NCBI GenBank assembly: GCA_029978815.1
Contig: JAPOIQ010000125.1
Span: 1-5,006 of the forward strand
DNA from: a bacterium
Lineage (GTDB): Bacteria > Actinomycetota > Acidimicrobiia > Acidimicrobiales > Ilumatobacteraceae
Direction: 5' to 3'
Length of the DNA stretch: 5,006 nt
The notes below the pieces were generated by a model, which saw only the letters and a list, made by a program, of their open reading frames with translations, ran no database searches and was not told where the DNA came from. A program made the translations under genes and the position numbers. Shown one piece after another: positions 1-5,006 of this stretch (its first letter is position 1; each line of letters starts with the position of its first letter).

Positions 1-948
1 GACGTAGTTCTCAAACTGTTGGTAGACGATGATGATTCCAAACACAACGAGTGCCCGGATAGGTGAATCCAGGAACGTAATGACAACAGGGAGCACTGCC
101 GCAAAATAGGTGCCGATAACCGGGAGGAACTGGCTGATCAGCCCCACCCACAGTGCAAGTGCAATCGGCGATCGAACATCTGCGGATGCAAAAACGATTC
201 CGTGAAACACAGCTGAAACTGCGCTGAGGAGCAAACGTGAGTAGAGGTAGCCGCCGGTCTTATCAATCGCCAGTTCCCACACTCTCAACACACGAACTTG
301 TGCTGAGGGCCGCAAGCGCGAACAGATTGATCGTCGCATTCTCGGACCATCAGCAACGAAGTAAAAGGTGAATAGCACAATCGAAAATGTCGCAAACAGC
401 CCGTTCAGCGCGCGACCGGTGAGGCGTAGCGCGTCGCCGCGTTGTGCCGAGATGAAGTTCTGTACTGCACCGTTCGGATCGTTGAATTGGTCGATGACTT
501 GAGCGGCGTCAATTGATGTGCCGAACCAGTTGTTGATCCGTTCGACGGTGTCAGAGATGTACACCTCTAAATTTGAGAGGAGGTCGGCGATCTGAGTGCC
601 GATGAGGGTTCCCATCGCTCCAAGGAACGCCCCGATGGCCACGAGCACACCAAAAATGATGAGCAAGGTTGCCCGGCCACGGCGCCAACCTCGCCGAACT
701 AGCCAATTCGTCCCAGGTTCGATTGCAAGGCTGAAGAACAATGACAGCACGAGTAACAAGACAAGGTCGTCGACCCGACTCCAAGTGAGAACGACGACAT
801 CGGTAACAACTGATCCAACCCAGAAAAGAACAACTGCAACGAGTATCCACCTCGGTGGAAGCCATCCACCGCCGGTGTTCTCTCCCTCGACAAGTTCAGA
901 TGCGTCATCTGGCACGATCAGGATCTTAGTGAGCCTTCGTGAGAGCAT
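1..948 (-). CDS. AI-2E family transporter (PF01594, UPF0118), C-terminus cut by window edge
   Basis: Reading the minus strand from ATG at 948 gives 316 codons without a stop, running off base 1. The protein is a polytopic membrane protein. It has a soluble head of about 33 residues, then hydrophobic segments near residues 33-54, 60-77 and 93-116, a polar, probably extracytoplasmic stretch at about 117-178, and further segments near 181-198, 238-256, 262-291 and 297-310. FLPVIGT (274-280) and YQQFENYV (309-316) match conserved family positions, the latter being the typical QQ-x-EN signature. Family members are permease-like; a few export AI-2 or act as Na+/H+ antiporters, and most have no known substrate, so none is assigned here. 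Family length is usually about 340-420 residues, so some tens of residues are missing. The frame stays open upstream of 948 through at least base 1080, so a TTG start at 969 or 972 is possible, but ATG 948 fits the expected N-terminus. No strong Shine-Dalgarno sequence is visible. Confidence 0.9.
   Translation of the reverse strand, partial: MLSRRLTKILIVPDDASELVEGENTGGGWLPPRWILVAVVLFWVGSVVTDVVVLTWSRVDDLVLLLVLSLFFSLAIEPGTNWLVRRGWRRGRATLLIIFGVLVAIGAFLGAMGTLIGTQIADLLSNLEVYISDTVERINNWFGTSIDAAQVIDQFNDPNGAVQNFISAQRGDALRLTGRALNGLFATFSIVLFTFYFVADGPRMRRSICSRLRPSAQVRVLRVWELAIDKTGGYLYSRLLLSAVSAVFHGIVFASADVRSPIALALWVGLISQFLPVIGTYFAAVLPVVITFLDSPIRALVVFGIIIVYQQFENYV
941..945 (+). promoter_or_regulatory. 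Candidate ribosome binding site for the MpaB-family gene
   Basis: GAGAG lies 9 nt upstream of ATG 955 and 6 nt upstream of TTG 952, but only 3 nt from GTG 949. The spacing therefore favours 955 or 952 as the true start. An in-frame TGA at 940-942 rules out any start further upstream. The match to the Shine-Dalgarno consensus is partial. Confidence 0.4.
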
Positions 949-954
949 GTGTTG

Positions 955-1830
955 ATGACGGATCCACAACAAGAACCCGCTGAGCAGGTTCGAACCTGGC
1001 TGGCGGACCAAATCCGCGGCCGCGTCGTGGGCCCTAACGCAGAAGATCGCACGAACGAACTCTTCAATGCGCCTGGCGAACGGTGGTTTGATGATGATGC
1101 CCCAATTCGAACAGTGCACCTTGACGCCTCAATGTTCATTGGAGGTATCCGAGCATTACTACTGCAGAGCCTGCACCCACTTGCGATGACCGGGGTTGCT
1201 CAGCACTCCGACTACAAAAACGACCCTTGGGGACGGCTCCAGCGGACTGCTGACTTTCTCGCAACGACGACGTTTGGTCCAATCACCGCTGCCAAACAAG
1301 CGATCTCGATGGTTTCCACAATCCACGATCGGGTGAGCGGCACTACAGCCGAAGGGGTCGAATACCGAGCAAATGACCCGCACCTTCTCGCATGGGTGCA
1401 TGTTGCAGAAGTTGACTCATTCCTGCGGGCTCATGACCAATACGGGGAGTCGCCATTAGAAGGCCGTGATCGAGATCGCTACGTTGCAGAGTCGGGCTCG
1501 ATTGCGATGCGGCTCGGAGCCGATCCGGTTCCTCAAACCGAGCAGGGTGTCGCAGACCTCCTCAAGGACTTCCGCTCAGAACTTCGCGCAACGCCCGAAG
1601 CACGAGAAGCGGCGAGATACCTCCTTATCGATCCTCCTCTGCCAGCCTCATCAAAACCGGCATATGGCGTGATAGCGGCTGCAGGAGCGTCGCTCCTGCC
1701 GCTCTGGGCTCGCAAAGAACTCCGAATTCCTTGGCTTCCAGTGGCTGAGCGGCTTGCAATCAGACCCGCAGGAGACCTCATCACCAAAACGATCAGATGG
1801 GCCCTTCAACCGAGTCAGCCATCAAGGTGA
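955..1830 (+). CDS. Oxygenase MpaB family protein (DUF2236, PF09995)
   Basis: From ATG 955 the product is 291 residues. The domain occupies most of the protein. SLHPLAMTG (72-80), an R-x2-R-T-A-x-F-L stretch (94-102) leading into TTTFG, IHDRVSG (123-129), ANDPHLLAWVH (139-149) and VDSFL (153-157) follow the order of conserved blocks in DUF2236 proteins. The family includes the fungal MpaB oxygenase and bacterial latex-clearing protein Lcp, a b-type haem enzyme; most bacterial members have no known substrate. His74, His124 and His149 are conserved-looking and could include a haem ligand, but I cannot assign it. There is no signal peptide, so it is probably cytoplasmic, with a mildly hydrophobic Ala-rich stretch at 238-250. 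GTG 949 and TTG 952 are alternative starts in the same frame. It diverges from the transporter with almost no gap, and its last 9 bp overlap the 3' end of the convergent glycosylase gene. Confidence 0.85.
   Translation: MTDPQQEPAEQVRTWLADQIRGRVVGPNAEDRTNELFNAPGERWFDDDAPIRTVHLDASMFIGGIRALLLQSLHPLAMTGVAQHSDYKNDPWGRLQRTADFLATTTFGPITAAKQAISMVSTIHDRVSGTTAEGVEYRANDPHLLAWVHVAEVDSFLRAHDQYGESPLEGRDRDRYVAESGSIAMRLGADPVPQTEQGVADLLKDFRSELRATPEAREAARYLLIDPPLPASSKPAYGVIAAAGASLLPLWARKELRIPWLPVAERLAIRPAGDLITKTIRWALQPSQPSR
1681..1699. repeat. Perfect 8-bp inverted repeat with 3-nt loop inside the MpaB-family gene
   Basis: GCAGGAGC, loop GTC, then GCTCCTGC form a perfect GC-rich stem within codons for Ala-Ala-Gly-Ala-Ser-Leu-Leu-Pro. 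It lies about 120 nt beyond the stop of the minus-strand glycosylase gene, so it could mark the 3' end of that transcript. No T-run follows on either strand, so it is not a standard intrinsic terminator. A stem of this size could occur by chance in 5 kb. Confidence 0.3.
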
Positions 1831-3027
1831 CACAATTCGCATTTCTTTGGCGAGCGAACCACGATCAACGATCTCAATACTGCTGAGACCTAACCAAGAA
1901 CTCATCGCTTGCAGTTCTTCGATCGCCTCTGACGCAATTTCAAGACGCCGTGTCGGGGTGTCGTCGCTCTCCTCCACCCACGAGGACTGAACCCTCAACA
2001 CCCCGTTCGCCCGGTCGGCCTTCACATCGAAACGACCGACGATGCGGTCTCCAAGCAGAAAGGGCAACACGTAATAGCCGTACCGACGCTTTGCCGCAGG
2101 AGTGTAAATCTCAATTCTGTAATGAAAGTCGAAGAGCCGTTCATCACGTTCGCGGAACCACACCACAGGATCAAATGGGCTCAGCAATGCCCGAGCGGCG
2201 ATAGTCCGGGGAATGTGAAGTTGAGGGCTCGCATACGCCACATTGGGCCACCCCTCAACAGATACGGCAACGAGTTCACCTTGCCGAACCAGGTCCTCGA
2301 GGAGCGGTTTCACATCACCGACGCGCTGTCGGTGATAGTCGGCGATGTCCTTGAGGGTGCCAACACCCAAGTGACGGACGGCTCGACGAATGAGTTCACT
2401 ACGGGCATCAGATTCGTCGGGGGTTGCGGCCGCCAACGCAGCAGCTGGAAGCACACGTTCAGGTAGGTCGTAAAGCCGGGCAAAATCGTTCGGCCGGCGG
2501 GTTGCTGCAATCTTGCCTTTCCAGAACAGAAACTCCAGGGCGGCTTTTGCAGAATCCCAATCCCACCAATCGCTTTTGGGCGTTGTCCGGGGGGAAAGCT
2601 CTCCAGCGGTCATTGGTCCACGATCCTCAATTGCATTGAGAACCCTCTTCACCAAACCCGGATTCGCCTCGACGATCTTGTTCACACCATTCCAACCGTG
2701 CGGCTGCCCCATCCTCCAGCGAAGGAATTGATGCAGGGCAACCGGGACGTGACTTGCTTCATGCACCCAATATTCGAAGATCTCACCAGCGGCCGTCGAC
2801 GCTGGGATAAGTGATCGGTCATGAGAACCAAGTCGCGCAAATAACGGGAGCTCCTGGCTGCGAACCAGGACGTTTACGGAGTCGATCTGGATGATTCCCA
2901 TATCGTCGAATGCTCGACGGAGATGGCGGCGATCAACCCGTCCTGAGGGCCGTTCGCGGTGAAAGCCTTGAGCCGCAAGTGCGGCTCGTCGCGTCTGCGC
3001 GAGAGATAATCGGCGAGGAGCCGTCAC
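1822..3027 (-). CDS. YcaQ/AlkX-like winged-helix DNA glycosylase (HTH_42, PF06224)
   Basis: This 401-residue protein has the full length of the YcaQ/AlkZ family, DNA glycosylases that remove bulky N-alkyl lesions and unhook interstrand crosslinks. The QID triplet at 47-49, within IIQIDSVNV, matches the catalytic Q-x-D motif of the YcaQ (AlkX) branch rather than the Q-x-Q motif of AlkZ. Other family blocks are FEYWVHEASHVP (84-95), WWDWDSAKAALEFLFWKG (154-171), LSPFDPVVW (282-290) and YYVLPFLLGDRIVGRFDVKA (318-337). Helix-turn-helix modules fill the rest. The start is GTG 3027, a weak GAG lying 9 nt upstream. It begins 14 nt after the cyclophilin stop on the same strand, so the two are probably co-transcribed. 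Its TGA stop overlaps the end of the convergent MpaB-family gene. Family assignment is firm; the exact lesion is inferred from E. coli YcaQ and Streptomyces AlkZ work. Confidence 0.9.
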   Translation of the reverse strand: MTAPRRLSLAQTRRAALAAQGFHRERPSGRVDRRHLRRAFDDMGIIQIDSVNVLVRSQELPLFARLGSHDRSLIPASTAAGEIFEYWVHEASHVPVALHQFLRWRMGQPHGWNGVNKIVEANPGLVKRVLNAIEDRGPMTAGELSPRTTPKSDWWDWDSAKAALEFLFWKGKIAATRRPNDFARLYDLPERVLPAAALAAATPDESDARSELIRRAVRHLGVGTLKDIADYHRQRVGDVKPLLEDLVRQGELVAVSVEGWPNVAYASPQLHIPRTIAARALLSPFDPVVWFRERDERLFDFHYRIEIYTPAAKRRYGYYVLPFLLGDRIVGRFDVKADRANGVLRVQSSWVEESDDTPTRRLEIASEAIEELQAMSSWLGLSSIEIVDRGSLAKEMRIVSP

Positions 3028-3041
3028 GCAGTTTGACTCAT

Positions 3042-3614
3042 TCAGTCGGCAACAGTGATCGTCACCGATTCGATGACAACATCATCTTTCGGACGATCAC
3101 CAGCTGCGGTGGGGACACTCTGCATACGCTCGACGAGTTCAAGTCCTTTCACCGTTTGCCCGAAGAGGCTGTACAGAGGTGGGAGCTGCACACCGCTCGG
3201 ACCGCTGATAAGGAAGAACTGGCTTCCATTGGTGTTCGGGCCGGAGTTTGCCATCGCAAGCGAACCAATCTGGTACTGACCTGGCTTCGGCAGTTCGTCG
3301 TTGAATCGATATCCAGGACCGCCCCGGCCGGTGCCAGTTGGGTCACCACCTTGGCAAACGAACCCATTAATAATGCGATGGAAGATGATTCCGTCGAAAT
3401 AGTGGTGAAGTGCAAGGAAGACGAAGTTGTTTACCGTCACAGGAGCATTCACTGCATCAAGTGCGATGACGATCTCTCCGGCAGCTTCGCCCGCAATTGA
3501 AACTGACATCGTCGCGGTGTAGCGCTTCGCTGGGTCGATACCCATTTCAGGGGCCTCGGGGAACTGCTGTTGCCGAGGTGCGGAGCCGTCAAAAAGTGGA
3601 AAAGGTGTCGCCAT
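3042..3614 (-). CDS. Peptidyl-prolyl cis-trans isomerase, cyclophilin type
   Basis: From ATG 3614 this is a 190-residue cyclophilin, catalysing cis-trans isomerisation of X-Pro bonds during protein folding. A low-complexity head of about 26 residues precedes the domain. Catalytic residues can be matched to human CypA: Arg80 (in FHR, 78-80) to Arg55, Phe85 to Phe60, Gln88 to Gln63; MANSGPNTNGSQFF (121-134) is the second active-site block. The CypA Trp121 position is Gln143 (in VQLPPLYSLFG), which is common in bacterial members and predicts weak cyclosporin binding. With no signal peptide or lipobox, it is probably cytoplasmic. The frame extends upstream to a TTG at 3671, but ATG 3614 has AAGG 9 nt upstream and avoids overlapping radA, so I chose it. 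The glycosylase gene follows 14 nt downstream; the pairing does not itself suggest a shared function. Confidence 0.93.
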   Translation of the reverse strand: MATPFPLFDGSAPRQQQFPEAPEMGIDPAKRYTATMSVSIAGEAAGEIVIALDAVNAPVTVNNFVFLALHHYFDGIIFHRIINGFVCQGGDPTGTGRGGPGYRFNDELPKPGQYQIGSLAMANSGPNTNGSQFFLISGPSGVQLPPLYSLFGQTVKGLELVERMQSVPTAAGDRPKDDVVIESVTITVAD

Positions 3615-3663
3615 ATGGCCAGACCTTATCGGCGTCGTGACACCCGTCGGCCAGACTGTAGGG
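3615..3663. promoter_or_regulatory. Divergent intergenic region between cyclophilin and radA
   Basis: These 49 bp separate the two divergent starts and must hold or overlap the promoter elements of both. On the minus strand TACAGT (3660-3655) fits an actinobacterial TAnnnT -10 element, placing transcription about 35 nt before the cyclophilin ATG. On the plus strand the overlapping CAGACT (3652-3657) is a weaker -10 candidate, positioned so that radA would be transcribed leaderless from about its GTG; this would fit the lack of a properly spaced Shine-Dalgarno there. No convincing -35 elements are seen, so both assignments are tentative. Confidence 0.3.
3624..3627 (-). promoter_or_regulatory. 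Ribosome binding site for the cyclophilin gene
   Basis: On the minus strand AAGG sits 9 nt before ATG 3614. It is the best Shine-Dalgarno match near any candidate start of this gene and decides the start against TTG 3671, 57 nt further upstream. Confidence 0.5.
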
Positions 3664-3759
3664 GTGAGCAAAGTAAAGACATCTCATGTCTGTTCCTAAT
3701 GTGGCACTCACCACCCTAAGTGGACGGGGCAATGCACCGGCTGCGGTGAGTGGAACACA
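3664..3759 (+). pseudogene. radA: radA 5' segment: zinc finger coding region interrupted by in-frame TAA
   Basis: From GTG 3664, 32 codons run in the same frame as the downstream RadA ATPase. They encode the RadA zinc finger: Cys10-x2-Cys13, ten residues, Cys24-x2-Cys27, with PKWTGQC (18-24) and GEWNTL (28-33) in their usual places. Codon 12, between the first two cysteines, is TAA. Spacing of all four cysteines is exactly canonical, so no base has been gained or lost; one substitution explains the stop. E. coli RadA has Glu here (CNECG), so GAA, or CAA or AAA, is a plausible ancestor. No frame change bypasses the stop. An upstream in-frame GTG at 3637 is an alternative start but does not avoid it. 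I call this an interrupted gene part; a sequencing error would make it simply the start of an intact radA. Confidence 0.75.
3697..3699 (+). other. Premature in-frame TAA at codon 12 of radA
   Basis: TAA stands between TCC and TGT, within the first Cys-x2-Cys knuckle. It is followed by T, giving UAAU, a context known to terminate efficiently in E. coli, which argues against readthrough. The three complete genes in the window all end in TGA, and none contains an in-frame TAA, so there is no sign of general TAA recoding. Confidence 0.85.
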
Positions 3760-5006
3760 TTGACAGAAGAGGTCATCTCCTCCGGACTAGCAGCCGACAC
3801 ATCCTCACCGAGCGCGCCTCGACCAGCATCATCTGATGCAAGACCACCAGTTGCTCTCGACGACACCTCCACCGAGACAGGCTCAGCCCAAACGACTGGA
3901 ATCGCAGAACTTGACCACGTACTCAGTGGTGGGCTCGTCGAGGGTTCGGTCACCTTGCTCGGTGGTGAACCAGGTATCGGTAAGAGCACCCTGCTACTTC
4001 AGGTTGCTCACAAGTGGGACGGTCCAGTCCTCTACGTCTGCGCAGAAGAAAGCGCCCAACAGGTGCGTCAGCGCGCCGAGCGTCTCGGAGCGATTCGTCC
4101 GAATATCTGGCTGCTCGCAGAACACGGTCTTGGCGAAATCGCTGATGCAATCGACAACACACAACCATCGCTCATCGTTGTTGACAGCATCCAGATGATC
4201 TCCGACCCTGTCATTACCTCAGCCCCCGGTTCAGTTGCTCAAGTACGGTCAACCGCCCAATTCCTCGTCAACCTTGCAAAGCGTCGTTCGATCCCGCTTG
4301 TGCTCGTCGGACATGTCACAAAAGAAGGCGACCTTGCAGGCCCTCGAGTGCTAGAGCACCTCGTTGACACGGTGTTGAGTTTTGAAGGTGACCGTCACCA
4401 TTCACTGCGCCTCGTGCGAGCGGTCAAACATCGCTTCGGGTCTACTAACGAGCTCAGCGTGTTCGAAATGACCGGAGACGGCCTAACCGGTGTTACTGAC
4501 CCCAGTCAGCTGCTTCTTGCCGACCGCAAAGACCAAATTCCCGGGTCAGCCGTGGTCCCGACACTCGAAGGCCGACGACCACTCATCGTCGAGATACAAG
4601 CACTCACCTCAGTTGCCCCTCCCGGAGTTCCCGCTCGACGAACCGCGCAAGGAATTGACCAATCTCGCCTCTCGATGCTTCTCGCTGTTCTCGCGCGCCA
4701 CTGTGGAGTGCCAACAGCGGCAACCGACGTGTACGCCTCAGCCGTCGGCGGGGTCAGGGTTGCCGAACCAGGCATCGATCTCGCATTGAGTTTGGCCATC
4801 GCATCATCGATAGTTGATCGGCCGTTACCACCAGACCTCGCTGTCTTCGGCGAGGTTGGCCTCGGCAGCGAGGTTCGGCAGGTTGCTCAACCAGATCGCC
4901 GATTCGCCGAAGCACATCGATTGGGATTCAAACGAGTTCTTGCACCGCTTCGATCCCCTGATCCAATCGACAACATCAAGCTCATTCGAGTCAGCGATGT
5001 CGGAGA
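3760..5006 (+). CDS. radA: DNA repair protein RadA (Sms), ATPase and Lon-like domains; C-terminal tip outside window
   Basis: RadA is a RecA-like, DnaB-type hexameric helicase/ATPase that drives branch migration and processing of recombination intermediates with RecA. Numbering codons from GTG 3664, this uninterrupted frame carries Walker A GGEPGIGKST (100-109, Lys107), CAEES just after it, Walker B LIVVDS (170-175, Asp174), VGHVTKEG with the GPRVLEHLVD block, and the RadA-specific KNRFG motif in variant form KHRFG (255-259). A Lon-like domain lacking proteolytic residues begins near 294 and includes RRTAQGID, VGGVRVAEPGIDLA and FGEVGLGSEVRQV. The frame reaches the window end at codon 447; the family is about 450-465 residues, so only a short tail is missing. 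TTG 3760, with GGTGAG 9 nt upstream, is the first in-frame start codon after the TAA and is used here as a provisional start; such a product would lack the zinc finger. If the TAA is an error, the gene starts at GTG 3664. Confidence 0.9.
   Translation, partial: MTEEVISSGLAADTSSPSAPRPASSDARPPVALDDTSTETGSAQTTGIAELDHVLSGGLVEGSVTLLGGEPGIGKSTLLLQVAHKWDGPVLYVCAEESAQQVRQRAERLGAIRPNIWLLAEHGLGEIADAIDNTQPSLIVVDSIQMISDPVITSAPGSVAQVRSTAQFLVNLAKRRSIPLVLVGHVTKEGDLAGPRVLEHLVDTVLSFEGDRHHSLRLVRAVKHRFGSTNELSVFEMTGDGLTGVTDPSQLLLADRKDQIPGSAVVPTLEGRRPLIVEIQALTSVAPPGVPARRTAQGIDQSRLSMLLAVLARHCGVPTAATDVYASAVGGVRVAEPGIDLALSLAIASSIVDRPLPPDLAVFGEVGLGSEVRQVAQPDRRFAEAHRLGFKRVLAPLRSPDPIDNIKLIRVSDVG

Noticed and set aside
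853..871. Seven-base inverted repeat CGGTGGA-agcca-TCCACCG
   Set aside because: It lies inside the transporter coding region, in Gly-Gly-Trp-Leu-Pro-Pro codons, has no T-run, and is short enough to be chance.
596..955. 119-codon plus-strand frame across the transporter gene
   Set aside because: Its composition is Arg/Ser/Thr-rich with no domain, and it is antisense to clear transmembrane coding sequence.
2910..3500. 196-codon plus-strand open frame opposite the cyclophilin and glycosylase genes
   Set aside because: It is antisense to two well-supported genes, shows no recognisable domain, and its length follows from the codon bias of the opposite strand.
3615..3671. N-terminal extension of the cyclophilin to TTG 3671
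   Set aside because: It adds 19 residues with no family similarity, would overlap the radA start, and has a poorer ribosome binding site than ATG 3614.
3664..5006. Genetic-code change or programmed recoding of TAA
   Set aside because: All other genes stay open without TAA codons and terminate normally at TGA. TAA-only reassignment is not known in bacteria, and the following T makes termination efficient. A single substitution or sequence error is far simpler.
1822..5006. A DNA-repair island formed by the YcaQ-like glycosylase and RadA
   Set aside because: The two genes are on opposite strands, divergently arranged, with a housekeeping cyclophilin between them, and no shared regulation is visible.

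Overview
The window is a compact, gene-dense stretch of bacterial chromosome holding five protein-coding loci. GC is moderate, roughly in the low to mid 50s percent by eye. There are no RNA genes, CRISPR arrays, insertion sequences or long repeats that I can see. Gene content and style suggest an actinobacterial lineage, possibly Acidimicrobiia: GTG/TTG starts, TGA stops, a YcaQ-type winged-helix glycosylase, an actinobacterial-style cyclophilin and an MpaB/DUF2236 oxygenase. That placement is inference and is not proven by any single feature.

Layout: (1) bases 1-948, minus strand, an AI-2E family transporter whose 3' end lies outside the window. (2) Starting within 6 bp on the other strand, bases 955-1830, an MpaB/DUF2236 oxygenase. 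(3) Overlapping its stop by 9 bp and convergent, bases 3027-1822 minus, a YcaQ/AlkX-like winged-helix DNA glycosylase. (4) 14 bp upstream of that gene on the same strand, bases 3614-3042 minus, a cytoplasmic cyclophilin that probably shares its transcript. (5) Divergent from the cyclophilin across a gap of about 49 bp, the RadA/Sms recombination ATPase runs rightward off the window end, lacking only the last few residues.

The most notable observation is in radA. The reading frame from GTG 3664 gives a textbook RadA N-terminal zinc finger (C-x2-C-x10-C-x2-C), but an in-frame TAA at 3697-3699 sits between the first two cysteines, where relatives often have Glu. The frame is correct on both sides and all later RadA motifs are intact, so this looks like one base substitution: a genuine nonsense mutation, a sequencing or assembly error, or much less likely recoding. 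If real, the cell could make only a RadA lacking the zinc finger, for instance by restarting at TTG 3760.

There is no convincing novel multi-gene system here. Two genes touch DNA repair (the YcaQ-like glycosylase and RadA), but they are on opposite strands with an unrelated gene between them, so I do not claim a functional module.
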